Of a stretch of 64,000 nucleotides of DNA, positions 53,594-63,077 are shown piece after piece. The DNA is from an uncultured Bacilli bacterium. Lineage in GTDB: Bacteria; Bacillota_I; Bacilli_A; RF39; UBA660. The stretch covers positions 90,402-154,401 of the forward strand of contig CAKPJX010000001.1 of NCBI GenBank assembly GCA_934163035.1. The letters run 5' to 3'. Positions within the stretch are counted from its first letter, which is position 1. Every line of letters begins with the position of its first letter. The position numbers and the translations under genes are program-made. The notes under the pieces are model-generated. The model was not told the DNA's origin and searched no databases. It saw only the letters and a program-made list of their open reading frames with translations.

Positions 53594-55752
53594 CGCATCG
53601 TCCTTTCAACTTTTTCAACAAAATTGTTCTTATTAAGTGCTAAGATAAACTTATTTAAAGTATCAACATCATTAACATAAAGAGTAATTTCATAAATAAT
53701 ATTACCTGTTTTATTCATAGTTTTAATTCCATCAATATTTATATTAAAATTAGAAATTGATTTCATTAAATCAAGCATATGATTGTTTCTTGTATTAGAA
53801 TAAACTAAAACACTAGTTAAATATTTACTCTTACCTTTCTCATTCCAATTAACATCAACAGTTCTATCTTCTAGTGACTCCAAATTATGACAATTAATTC
53901 GATGAATACTAATTCCATTACCCTTAGTAATATAACCAACTATTCCATCACCAAAAACAGGTAGACAACAACTTGCTAAATTAACCCTTACATTATCAAT
54001 TCCACTAACAACAATATCAAAATCGATATTATCAGTATTTGGTTTAATAATTTTTTGAACATCTTTTTCTGGTTCTTTATAAATAACATTTATAACAGAA
54101 GCTGGAGAATATTTACCATTACCAATAACTAAATACATCTCATCTAAATCAGCAACTTTTAACTCACTGCATATAACGCTAATATTTTCGTCTGATAAGA
54201 ATTGTGAAATACTAATTTTCTTTCTTCTAAGTTCCTTTTCTAAACTATCTTTTCCTCTTTCAATATAGACTTCTCGTTCATTCTTAGTAAAAAAACTTTT
54301 AATCTTACTTCTCGTCTGACTAGATTTTGCCATCTTTAGCCATTCTTTTTTTGGTGTAGAACTCTTATTAGTATTAATCTTTACAATATCATTATTCTGA
54401 AGCTCATAATCAAGTGGAACTATATTATTATTAACAATAGCTCCAACCATTGTTTCTCCAACCCTACTATGAATTCTATAAGCAAAATCTATTGGTGTTG
54501 CTCCTTTAGGAAGTTCAATAACATCACCTTTAGGTGTAAAAACATATATAGAATTATTAAGTAACTCTGACTGAACACTATCTAAAAACTCTTCATTACT
54601 AATTTTGTCCTTAGAAAGATCAATAACAGATTTAAAAAATTGTAATTTTACTTCCGTTGAATTTCTTAAATCAGCCTTTACATTAGAACCTTTATTTTCC
54701 TTATATGCCCAATGAGAAGCAACTCCATTTTCAGCAATCTCATTCATTTCATAAGTTCTAATCTGTATTTCAAATAAATATCCATCAATACCGAAAACAG
54801 TAGTATGTAAAGATTGATACATATTAGGTTTTGGCATCGCTATATAATCCTTAAATCTTCTAGGATAAGGTCTAAACCTTGAATGAATAATACCAAGTGC
54901 TAAATAACAATCCTGTTCTGTGTCAACTAAAACTCTTAAAGCTAATAAATCATAGATATCACTAAACTTCTTACCCTTGGACAATTTATTATAAATACTG
55001 TATATGCATTTAGCTCTACCCTTTATTTCATGTTTAATATTATGCTCAGTTAATAAATTACTAACTTCCATTTGCATATCATAAACAGTTTTATCACGTT
55101 CTATTTTTGTTTGATTTAATTTTTCTGCTATATCATAAAAAACATCTGGCTTTAAATATCTCAAAGCCAAGTCTTCTAATTCACTTTTAATCTTATGGAT
55201 TCCAATATGATGAGCAAGAGGAGCTAAGATATTTAATGCCTCCTCTGCTTTTTCTTTTTGATGTGTAGAGTCTAAAGCCCACAAAGTTCTCATATTATGT
55301 AAGCTACTAGCAAGTTTAATAATAATTACTCTAACATCTTCACTCATTCCAACAATTATCTTCTTATAATAGTCTATTAAATAATCATTCTCAGTAGAAA
55401 AATGAATTTTATTAAGCTTTGTAACTCCTTGTACAAGTAAAGTTATACTTCTACCAAAATTATCCTCTAACTCTGATACAGTACAATCCGATTTAGATAA
55501 AACATCATGTAAAATACCAGCAGCAATAGTTTCATAATCAGCATAAATACTAACTAATATATCAGCTGTATTTAATGGATGAGTAATAAATGGATCCCCA
55601 CTTAATCTAATTTGACCATCATGTTTACTTAAAGCAAACTTATAAGCTCTTTTTATTATATTGAGCTGTTCTGAATCGGTAATATATGAATTAAGTTTTT
55701 CTAATACCTCATCAAAAGTAACATTGTCTCTTGATTTTGACGTAAAAAACAA
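53590..55752 (-). CDS. rel: (p)ppGpp synthetase of the long Rel type with degraded hydrolase motifs
   Basis: 720 residues. Domain order is HD hydrolase, synthetase, TGS and ACT. The synthetase is intact: RFKDYIAMPKPNMYQSLHT (RxKD type) and IQIRTYEMNEIAENGVASHWAYK. In the hydrolase domain HD (82-83) remains, but the ED pair after it is S86-K87, and the IKLADR motif is IKLASS, so the second Asp is S149. These are essential for ppGpp hydrolysis in studied Rel enzymes, so the domain is probably inactive. TGS has PKGATPIDFAYRIHS; the zinc-finger/ACT part has CCLPVFGDGIVGYI. Another hydrolase would be needed. Confidence 0.93.
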   Translation of the reverse strand: MFFTSKSRDNVTFDEVLEKLNSYITDSEQLNIIKRAYKFALSKHDGQIRLSGDPFITHPLNTADILVSIYADYETIAAGILHDVLSKSDCTVSELEDNFGRSITLLVQGVTKLNKIHFSTENDYLIDYYKKIIVGMSEDVRVIIIKLASSLHNMRTLWALDSTHQKEKAEEALNILAPLAHHIGIHKIKSELEDLALRYLKPDVFYDIAEKLNQTKIERDKTVYDMQMEVSNLLTEHNIKHEIKGRAKCIYSIYNKLSKGKKFSDIYDLLALRVLVDTEQDCYLALGIIHSRFRPYPRRFKDYIAMPKPNMYQSLHTTVFGIDGYLFEIQIRTYEMNEIAENGVASHWAYKENKGSNVKADLRNSTEVKLQFFKSVIDLSKDKISNEEFLDSVQSELLNNSIYVFTPKGDVIELPKGATPIDFAYRIHSRVGETMVGAIVNNNIVPLDYELQNNDIVKINTNKSSTPKKEWLKMAKSSQTRSKIKSFFTKNEREVYIERGKDSLEKELRRKKISISQFLSDENISVICSELKVADLDEMYLVIGNGKYSPASVINVIYKEPEKDVQKIIKPNTDNIDFDIVVSGIDNVRVNLASCCLPVFGDGIVGYITKGNGISIHRINCHNLESLEDRTVDVNWNEKGKSKYLTSVLVYSNTRNNHMLDLMKSISNFNINIDGIKTMNKTGNIIYEITLYVNDVDTLNKFILALNKNNFVEKVERTMR

Positions 55753-55759
55753 CTCCTCC

Positions 55760-58033
55760 CTAACAATTTATTCCTTTTATATCTTTCTCCTTTATATCAT
55801 CTGTATACTTAATTTTTTCCTTAACCTTTTTTCCAAGATTTTTAGATTCTAATAATATAAATAAACCTGCTGCTATAAAAATAGATGAATAAGTACCACA
55901 AATAAGACCAAATAACATTGCTAAATTAAATGTTAAAATCTCACTAGAACCTAAAATTATTAAAGTAATAACTGGTATCATAGTAGTAATAGTAGTATAA
56001 ATTGATCTAGAAAAAGTCTCTTGTATACTTTTATTACAAATAGAAATTAATAATTTCTTATCTAACTTTTTATTATTATTAGAAATTTCTTCCCTAATTC
56101 TATCAAATAAAACGATCGTATCATTAATAGAATAACCAATTATAGCTAAAATTGCTGCTATAAACATAGAAGATATTTCAATATGGAAAATTCCAAATAA
56201 AGCAAATATAACTAAAACATCATGAACTAAACATATAACACCAGAAAATGCATATGAAAATTTAAATCTAAATGAAACATATATAATTATTCCAATTAAA
56301 GCTAAGATAACAGAAAATATTGCATTCTTGATTAATTCTCTTTGAACAATATTAGAAACAACACCTATATTAACTTTAGCATCATATTTATCTTCAAAAT
56401 AATCATTAACTGTATTTACTTTGTCACCATCCAAAGTCTTATCAATTCTAATTGAAGCTTCACCATCAGCTATATCAATCTCTGAACTTTCAAGAGATAG
56501 AGATCTTAAATCTTTCTTTAATTCTTTAGCTGTCATTTTCTTATCACTAGTAATAGTAATATTGCTACCAGCTCTATAGTCTATTCCTAAATTAAGATCA
56601 CAGAATCCTATCGTAACAGCACCTATTAAGATAATAATAACTGAAATAGCTACAAATATTTTATCTTTCTTTAAGAAATTTACATTTTTAAATGGAATTT
56701 TTTTAACTTCTTCACCCTTAGAAACATTAGGAATATCTTCTTTATTTACATTAATAAAGAATTTAGTTTTATTATCAAATTTACCACTCATTGCAAATAC
56801 TTCTAATAAAACACGTGTTAATAAAACCATTGTAAGCATTGTAACTATAACTGTAATAATAAGCATAGTTGCAAAGCCTTTAATACTAGACTCACCAAAT
56901 ATAAACATTATAATTGCCACTATCAAAGTAGTTAAATTAGAATCAAATATAGCACTAAAGCTACTCTTAAATCCAGACTTAAAAGCTAACTGTAAACTCT
57001 TACCTTTATATAGTTCATCTCTTATTCTAGAAAAAGTTATAACATTAGCATCAACTGCCATTCCAATTCCTAATACTAAAGCAGCTATACCAGGAAGTGT
57101 TAAAACTCCACCAATAACCCAAAATACTAGGAATACTAAGAATGTATAAATTATTATAGAAACAGTAGAAATAACACCAGTAAAATGATAAACAATTATC
57201 AAAACTGTTGATATTAAGGCAACTCCAATAATTCCAGCAAACAATGTTTTAGTAAGTGTCTCATCACCAAAAGATGCTCCAACTGTTTTAGAAGAAACCT
57301 CAGTTAACTTGCTAGGTAAAGATCCACTATTAATTAAATCAACCAAATTAGTAACTTCTTCTTCTGTAAAATTTCCCTGAATTATAACATCACTCGCAAA
57401 ACCCTGTGAAACACTAGCAACACTTAAACAGTTAGATCCACTACTACCACAAGAGTTTTTCTCTTTTTCATAGCTATCAGTCATTTCATTATAATCTAAC
57501 CAAATAACTATTGTATTGTTATCATAATCTTTAACTTTATTAGTTACTTCATAAAACTTTGACTTATCCTTTACAGACAATAACACGGCTGGATTACCAG
57601 AAGAATCCTGACTAACCTTAGCTGAACCAGCTTTTAAAACATCACTTGTCATAAGTAAATTATCATTAGTATCCCTAAATGATAAAGTTGCAACTGTTGA
57701 TAATTGTTTTCTAGCTTCTTCCGGATTATTAACACCAGCAAGCTTAACCCTTATCTTATCATCACCCTCTAAAATAATTTCAGGTTCACTAACTCCTAAA
57801 CTATCTATTCTTTTACTTAATGTTTTGTATGTAGCAGTTAATTTTTCTTTATTCATTTTAGTACCATCAATAGACTTAACTTTATATAAAATTTCAAAGC
57901 CACCCTGTAAGTCAAGTCCAAATTTTAAGTTCTTAAAAAGAGGAACAAATAAAAAACCAATGCCAACTACTATTAATAGTAAAATTACAGTAAACAATTT
58001 AATATTAATCTTCTTTTTCTTACTTTTACTCAT
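55760..58033 (-). CDS. secDF: Fused SecDF protein translocase subunit
   Basis: 757 residues from ATG 58033 (GAGGTGAGG upstream; longer frame to 58069 lacks support). One protein joins SecD and SecF, as in B. subtilis. The first half has LKFGLDLQGGFEILY, the P1 head, six membrane helices and the D5 motif LALVLGIGMAVDANVITFSRI. The second half has NLGIDYRAGSNI and FAIFGI-like helices, with GYSINDTIVLFDRIREE. It uses proton motive force to pull secreted proteins. It lies next to comN, the same order as B. subtilis secDF-comN. Confidence 0.97.
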   Translation of the reverse strand: MSKSKKKKINIKLFTVILLLIVVGIGFLFVPLFKNLKFGLDLQGGFEILYKVKSIDGTKMNKEKLTATYKTLSKRIDSLGVSEPEIILEGDDKIRVKLAGVNNPEEARKQLSTVATLSFRDTNDNLLMTSDVLKAGSAKVSQDSSGNPAVLLSVKDKSKFYEVTNKVKDYDNNTIVIWLDYNEMTDSYEKEKNSCGSSGSNCLSVASVSQGFASDVIIQGNFTEEEVTNLVDLINSGSLPSKLTEVSSKTVGASFGDETLTKTLFAGIIGVALISTVLIIVYHFTGVISTVSIIIYTFLVFLVFWVIGGVLTLPGIAALVLGIGMAVDANVITFSRIRDELYKGKSLQLAFKSGFKSSFSAIFDSNLTTLIVAIIMFIFGESSIKGFATMLIITVIVTMLTMVLLTRVLLEVFAMSGKFDNKTKFFINVNKEDIPNVSKGEEVKKIPFKNVNFLKKDKIFVAISVIIILIGAVTIGFCDLNLGIDYRAGSNITITSDKKMTAKELKKDLRSLSLESSEIDIADGEASIRIDKTLDGDKVNTVNDYFEDKYDAKVNIGVVSNIVQRELIKNAIFSVILALIGIIIYVSFRFKFSYAFSGVICLVHDVLVIFALFGIFHIEISSMFIAAILAIIGYSINDTIVLFDRIREEISNNNKKLDKKLLISICNKSIQETFSRSIYTTITTMIPVITLIILGSSEILTFNLAMLFGLICGTYSSIFIAAGLFILLESKNLGKKVKEKIKYTDDIKEKDIKGINC

Positions 58034-58043
58034 ATACCTCACC

Positions 58044-58325
58044 TCATAAAATATCCAAATCTCTGTCAAAATCCTGTGATAATTTCTGTTTTCTTATTTG
58101 AACATAGTCAAAAAGTCTCTTATTATTAGACTTTAAGATATCATTAACTATATCACAAAGAGCTAAATCATGTGATTTTATCCACTTTGTCTCCTTTAAA
58201 TAATTCCAAATATCAATGTCCAATATATTCCTATATCCAAGTCTATTTAATTCTCTAACTTTAGCATTTAGTGCTGGCTTAACCCTTCTAAACAACTCTT
58301 CTTGGCTAGAAAACTCTAAATTCAT
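58044..58325 (-). CDS. comN: ComN-like post-transcriptional regulator
   Basis: 93 residues, all helical. The pattern LFRRVKPALNAKVRELNRLGY... ALCDIVNDILKSNNKRLFDY matches B. subtilis ComN (YrzD), a small protein that controls comE mRNA and localises to division sites through DivIVA. Its place directly upstream of secDF, 10 bases away, is the same as in B. subtilis, which supports the name. No competence gene is in the window, so its target here is unknown. Confidence 0.85.
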   Translation of the reverse strand: MNLEFSSQEELFRRVKPALNAKVRELNRLGYRNILDIDIWNYLKETKWIKSHDLALCDIVNDILKSNNKRLFDYVQIRKQKLSQDFDRDLDIL

Positions 58326-58437
58326 AAGATATCACATCCTCTTGAACCAATTTAATTATATCAAAATACTAAAAAATTTAAAGGTATTTTACAAAAAAAG
58401 GCATAAAAAAAGAAATAATATATAAAAATTAAAAATA

Positions 58438-59328
58438 TTATTTCTTTCTAGCTCTAGGAAAACTATTAAAATAAACATCCTTAAGTCTATCAATAGAAAC
58501 ATGTGTATATACCTGAGTAGCACTAATACTTTCATGCCCTAATAATTTTTGTACTGTTAATAGGTCACATCCCTCATTAAGTAAATGTGTCGCGAAAGAA
58601 TGTCTAAGCATATGTGGAGATATACGTTTATTAATGGATGTCTTTTTTATTAATTTATCTAATATATATCTAATTCCTCTTTCTGTAATTTTTTCTCCAT
58701 TATTATTTAAAAATATATACTCTAAAGAACTGACATTTAATTTTCTATATCCATCATCTAAATAAAGTCTAAGTTCATCATCACAATAATCACCAAAAGT
58801 AACAATTCTCTCTTTATTACCCTTACCTAATATAATTATTTGCCTCTCAGAAAAATTTATATCACTAAGCCTAATATTAATAAGTTCTCCAACACGAATA
58901 CCAGTCGCATATAATAATTCTAAAATTGCTCTATCCCTCTGCCCTAAAGGTGTTCTAATATCAGGAACCTTAAATAACTCTTCAAGTTCATTATATTCAA
59001 AATATCTAGGCAACTTCTTTTCTTTCTTCAAACCATTCACTAAAAGAAAAAAATTATTACTAACAATACCATTACTAACCAAATACTTATAAAAACCTCT
59101 TAGAGAGCTAAGCTTCCTATCAATAGATGAGTTACTATCAGACTTTTCATCCTTTAAATACATAAGATAAAAACGTAAATCACTATATTCTAAATTTTTA
59201 TAATCAATATTTTGAGATTTTAAATATTCAAAGAATTCTAAAATATCATTTTTGTAATTATTAACTGTATAGTCGGAATAATTTCTTTCAAATTTTAAAT
59301 GATCCAAATAATTATTAATGACTTCCAT
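58438..59328 (-). CDS. xerC: Tyrosine recombinase XerC/XerD
   Basis: 296 residues. It resolves chromosome dimers at dif. The N-terminal SAM-like domain is complete (FERNYSDYTVNNYKNDILEF). Catalytic residues are visible in order: Arg in ATGIRVGELI, Lys in LGKGNKERIV, His-x-x-Arg in HMLRHSFATHLL, His in LLGHESIS and Tyr in TQVYTHV. I call it XerC because it is near topA, as codV/xerC is in Bacillus; XerD cannot be excluded. The start overlaps the end of the upstream gene by 14 bases. Confidence 0.93.
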   Translation of the reverse strand: MEVINNYLDHLKFERNYSDYTVNNYKNDILEFFEYLKSQNIDYKNLEYSDLRFYLMYLKDEKSDSNSSIDRKLSSLRGFYKYLVSNGIVSNNFFLLVNGLKKEKKLPRYFEYNELEELFKVPDIRTPLGQRDRAILELLYATGIRVGELINIRLSDINFSERQIIILGKGNKERIVTFGDYCDDELRLYLDDGYRKLNVSSLEYIFLNNNGEKITERGIRYILDKLIKKTSINKRISPHMLRHSFATHLLNEGCDLLTVQKLLGHESISATQVYTHVSIDRLKDVYFNSFPRARKK

Positions 59329-59716
59329 TAAAGCCCTTTCCTAACATCTTTATTTTATTAGAAGGATATCTAGGTACCCTATCACCAATTTGTCTAGGTG
59401 GAAGTCCAAGCTCTTTTAATGTTGAATCATTACAAATAGAATATAATCCATCCAAACCATCCAAATCAAAAAAGTTAAAGATCTCTTCAAAATTTAATTG
59501 ACCAGAATCATCCCTATAATAAGAAAGTGAAGTGCCATTATACTTAGATGCCATTTTACTCCCTTTTGTTCTATCACAAGCATCATCAATCATTTTATAA
59601 ATATCTGTTACATCAAAAACAGAAAATAGAGCATCATAATCAATATTACCATCTTGATCCCTAAAATTATCCAATCCTTCCAAATTATTAATTGCAACAT
59701 CATCTATAACATCCAT
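59315..59716 (-). CDS. Hypothetical acidic protein between topA and xerC
   Basis: 133 residues from ATG 59716 (GGGAGAAG upstream; the frame to 59734 is not supported). Not recognised. It is strongly acidic in the first half, with two similar stretches: FRDQDGNIDYDALFSVFDVTDIY and YRDDSGQLNFEEIFNFFDLDGL, each with a D-x-(D/S)-G-x-(I/L)-(D/N) pattern like an EF-hand loop. The C-terminus is basic (PSNKIKMLGKG). It could bind calcium; this is inference. It is co-translated with xerC. Confidence 0.72.
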   Translation of the reverse strand: MDVIDDVAINNLEGLDNFRDQDGNIDYDALFSVFDVTDIYKMIDDACDRTKGSKMASKYNGTSLSYYRDDSGQLNFEEIFNFFDLDGLDGLYSICNDSTLKELGLPPRQIGDRVPRYPSNKIKMLGKGFNGSH

Positions 59717-59782
59717 AAACTTCTCCCAAATCAAATTTCTGCCTATATTATAACAGATCTTATGACTTTTTTAAAGAATATT

Positions 59783-61804
59783 TTATCTTTTATAATCACA
59801 TTTACTACATTTAATCCGATCATTCTTAGAAACTAATATCTCCCCACACTCAGGACACTTTTCATTTATTGGCATGTCCCAGGTAGCAAACTTACATTTA
59901 GGGTAATGATCACATCCATAAAAAATCTTACCCTTTCTAGTTTTCTTTTCAACAATTTTTCCATCACATAAAGGACAATTCATAATAACTTTAACATCAG
60001 GTTCATCTTTTTTTATATATTTACATTCTGGATAATTAGAACAAGCAACAAACTCACCATATCGTCCATTTCTAACAACAAGTGGATTACCACACTCTGG
60101 ACAAATCTCTCCTGTCTCTTCTGGTGCTTTCTTTTCCATATCATCAAAAGCCTTCTCTACTCTAGGTTCAAATAAACCAAAAAAGTCAGCAAGTACTTTG
60201 TTCCATACTAATTTACCATCAGCAACTAAATCTAAATCTTCTTCCATCTCTCTGGTATATTCAACATTAATTAAGTCACTGAAAAATTCTTGAAGTTTAT
60301 CAGTAGTAATAATTCCAATTTCCGTTGGCTTAAATTTCTTATCTACAATATCAACATATCCTCTTTCTTTAATTGTATCTATTATTTTAGCATATGTTGA
60401 TGGTCTTCCTATACCTAACTCTTCCATCTCTTTAATAAGTTTAGCTTCAGTATATCTAGCTGGAGGATTAGTAAAATGTTGTTCTGGTAAAACACCTACA
60501 CTAGAGCAGATTTCACTATCACCGATGTCAGGTAGAATCTTATCTTCAGAAGATTCATAATCTCCATATACTTTTAAATATCCATCAAAAATTAAGATCT
60601 GACCAGTAGCCTTAAATTTATAATCATTATTATCAAGAATAATAGTCGTTTGACTAACTTTAGCATCTGCCATAAGAGAAGCTAACGCCCTCTTATAAAT
60701 TAAACTATATAATTTAAATTCATCACTAGATAAATATTTTTTTACTTTTAAAGGTTCTCTCAAAACACTAGTAGGTCGAATAGCCTCATGTGCATCCTGA
60801 ACATTTTCCTTTTTCTTAGCACTTTTAACATATCCAGTATATTTATCCCCATAATTATTTCTTATATATTCCATAGCTGGATTAATAAAATCGTTAGATA
60901 AACGAATAGAATCAGTTCTCATATAAGTAATTAAACCAACTGTTTCATTCTCTAAATCTATACCTTCATACAACTTCTGAGCAATACTCATAGTCTTCTT
61001 AGCTGGAAAACCTAACTTAGTAGAAGCCTCTTGTTGCAAAGTAGAAGTAATAAATGGCACTTTACTTTTCTTAGCCTTATCTTTTTTAGAAATACTTTCA
61101 ACTTTATAAGATTTATCTAATTTATCTAAAACTGCATTAGCATCAGCTTCACTCTTTAACTCAATATCATCTGTTTTATATTTAAAAAGTACCGCCTCAT
61201 AATCCTTAAATTGAGCTGTAATAGTCCAATACTCTTCAGGTATAAAGGCTGAAATTTCTCTTTCCCTATCAACAATTAATTTTAATGCAACACTTTGAAC
61301 TCTACCAGCACTTTTAGCACCAATCTTACTTTGTAAAAGCTTAGATAATCTAAAACCAATTATTCTATCCAAAATTCTTCTAGTCTCTTGACTCTTAACC
61401 AAATCATCATTAATAACTGTAGGATTTTTAATAGCTTCTAATACTTTATCATGAGTAATTTCATTGAATAAAACTCGTTTATAATTATTATCTTTAATAC
61501 CTAAAGCATCTTTTAAGTGCCAAGCAATTGCTTCTCCCTCACGATCAGGATCGCTTGCTAGATAAACAAAGTCACTATCTTTGACATTTTTTTTTAATTC
61601 TTTAATTACTCCACCCTTGCCCTTAATAGTAACATAATTAGGCATAAAACCATTATCAATATCAACACCTAAACCATACTTACCACTAGTAGCTAAATCT
61701 CTTATATGGCCTTTAGATGAAACAACCTTATAATCACTCCCTAAGTACTTTTCAATAGTTTTACTTTTACTAGGACTTTCCACTATAACCAAATTTTTAG
61801 GCAT
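59783..61804 (-). CDS. topA: DNA topoisomerase I
   Basis: 673 residues. It relaxes negative supercoils. The TOPRIM motif is IVESPSKSKTIEKYL with the acidic cluster LASDPDREGEAIAWHL. The catalytic Tyr is in GLITYMRTDS. Three C-terminal four-cysteine zinc ribbons follow: CPECGNPLVV...CSNYPEC, CPLCDGK...CDHYPKC and CPECGEI...CSKCDY. Length is normal. A consensus promoter lies upstream. Confidence 0.97.
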   Translation of the reverse strand: MPKNLVIVESPSKSKTIEKYLGSDYKVVSSKGHIRDLATSGKYGLGVDIDNGFMPNYVTIKGKGGVIKELKKNVKDSDFVYLASDPDREGEAIAWHLKDALGIKDNNYKRVLFNEITHDKVLEAIKNPTVINDDLVKSQETRRILDRIIGFRLSKLLQSKIGAKSAGRVQSVALKLIVDREREISAFIPEEYWTITAQFKDYEAVLFKYKTDDIELKSEADANAVLDKLDKSYKVESISKKDKAKKSKVPFITSTLQQEASTKLGFPAKKTMSIAQKLYEGIDLENETVGLITYMRTDSIRLSNDFINPAMEYIRNNYGDKYTGYVKSAKKKENVQDAHEAIRPTSVLREPLKVKKYLSSDEFKLYSLIYKRALASLMADAKVSQTTIILDNNDYKFKATGQILIFDGYLKVYGDYESSEDKILPDIGDSEICSSVGVLPEQHFTNPPARYTEAKLIKEMEELGIGRPSTYAKIIDTIKERGYVDIVDKKFKPTEIGIITTDKLQEFFSDLINVEYTREMEEDLDLVADGKLVWNKVLADFFGLFEPRVEKAFDDMEKKAPEETGEICPECGNPLVVRNGRYGEFVACSNYPECKYIKKDEPDVKVIMNCPLCDGKIVEKKTRKGKIFYGCDHYPKCKFATWDMPINEKCPECGEILVSKNDRIKCSKCDYKR

Positions 61805-61823
61805 AAAATCACTCCCTTATACA

Positions 61824-61852
61824 CTTATACAGACTAAATCATTATTTGTCAA
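61824..61852 (-). promoter_or_regulatory. topA promoter
   Basis: On the minus strand TTGACA (61847-61852), 17 bases, TATAAG (61824-61829), about 20 bases before the ATG. Confidence 0.88.
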
Positions 61853-61902
61853 TCGCCTTACATATTTATTATACGAATAATCTATACTATTTTCTAAAAA
61901 AA

Positions 61903-62379
61903 TTATTTACTTCTTCTAGAATAACTACTAGTACCAGAAATTTGTGATTCATCTTTTGAAAAACCACAAGCAAGTGCCATTCTTGTACTTTGAATATTCT
62001 CATTCTTAATATATAGTCTAACAGAAGAAGCTATTCCACTTTTTAGTAAGTAATCACTAACACCAGTAAGAATAACTTTCCCATAGCCCTTACCACGAAG
62101 CTTTTCTTGAACTATCATTGAAAGAACTCTTTCATTATTATGATCATTTGAAATATACATATAGCCAAGATAGTCATCATCAGATTTAACTAAAAAACGA
62201 TTACCAACTTCTCTACCACTTTTCATTTTTTTAATGTCATCTCTAATATCAAAACACATTCTTTTTGCAGTCCTATCCCTTAATCCTTTAATTACCCTAA
62301 CATGATCTCTATTATTAATATCTACTTTTTCCAAAGAAAAGCCATCAAGTGGTATCCTAAAAACTTCTAAATCTCTCAT
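61903..62379 (-). CDS. GNAT-family N-acetyltransferase
   Basis: 158 residues. The acetyl-CoA-binding motif A is EKLRGKGYGKVILTG, and the motif B part has LYIKNENIQSTRMALACGF. Substrate unknown; it could acetylate a protein, amine or antibiotic. It lies 8 bases downstream of rnhB in the same direction and is probably co-transcribed. The acceptor side (SRSK ending) shows nothing diagnostic. Confidence 0.88.
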   Translation of the reverse strand: MRDLEVFRIPLDGFSLEKVDINNRDHVRVIKGLRDRTAKRMCFDIRDDIKKMKSGREVGNRFLVKSDDDYLGYMYISNDHNNERVLSMIVQEKLRGKGYGKVILTGVSDYLLKSGIASSVRLYIKNENIQSTRMALACGFSKDESQISGTSSYSRRSK

Positions 62380-62387
62380 AATATCTC

Positions 62388-63005
62388 CTAATCAATATAC
62401 TTTTTTACTGGGCCATAACTTCTTCTATGTTCTGGAATAATCCCATATTTAGCAATAGCTTCTAAATGCTTTTTTGTAGGATAACCCTTATTATTTTTAA
62501 AATCATACATAGGATATTTCAAATCAAGTTCATAAAGCATTCTATCCCTTGTAACTTTAGCAATAACAGAAGCTGCACTTATAGTAATACTTTTTAAATC
62601 ACCTTTAATAATAGAAGTAGTAGGAATATCTAACTCTAAAGGCATAGCATCAATTAAAACATGCTCTATTTTAATTTGCTTATTACATTCATTAATAGCC
62701 ATCTTCATGGCTAATTTTGTAGCCTCATATATATTAACTTCATCTATTTTTTTCTCATCAATAATACCAATACCAATACCAAGAGCTTGCCTTTTTATCT
62801 CATCAAAAAAGAAATCTCTTTTTTTCTCAGATAGCTTTTTAGAATCAGTTAAACCATCTAAATTAAATTTATCAGGTAATACCACACAAGCTGCTACCAC
62901 AGGTCCAACTAATGGTCCTCTACCAACTTCATCAACTCCTGCTATAAATTTGATACCCTTCTCTCTTAATTCCCTTTCATACATATAATTATCATTTATA
63001 TTCAT
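62388..63005 (-). CDS. rnhB: Ribonuclease HII
   Basis: 205 residues from ATG 63005, which has GGTGAAG upstream; the 63032 start is not favoured. It nicks RNA-DNA hybrids and removes single ribonucleotides. Catalytic residues: Asp and Glu in [16 protein letters not shown], Asp in HVLIDAMPL, and the Asp in the [12 protein letters not shown] segment. [11 protein letters not shown] and HRRSYGPVK complete the family signature. It lies next to rbgA, the common Firmicutes order. Confidence 0.96.
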   Translation of the reverse strand: MNINDNYMYERELREKGIKFIAGVDEVGRGPLVGPVVAACVVLPDKFNLDGLTDSKKLSEKKRDFFFDEIKRQALGIGIGIIDEKKIDEVNIYEATKLAMKMAINECNKQIKIEHVLIDAMPLELDIPTTSIIKGDLKSITISAASVIAKVTRDRMLYELDLKYPMYDFKNNKGYPTKKHLEAIAKYGIIPEHRRSYGPVKKYID

Positions 63006-63058
63006 ATACTTCACCAAAAAATATTTTAACATACTAATATTTTATTGAGAAAGAAAAA

Positions 63059-63075
63059 AAGTAGTTTTTCTACTT
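63059..63075 (-). terminator. rbgA terminator
   Basis: AAGTAG and CTACTT form a 6-bp stem with a five-base loop, followed on the minus strand by TTTTTTTC, right after the rbgA stop codon. Confidence 0.75.
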
Positions 63076-63077
63076 CT

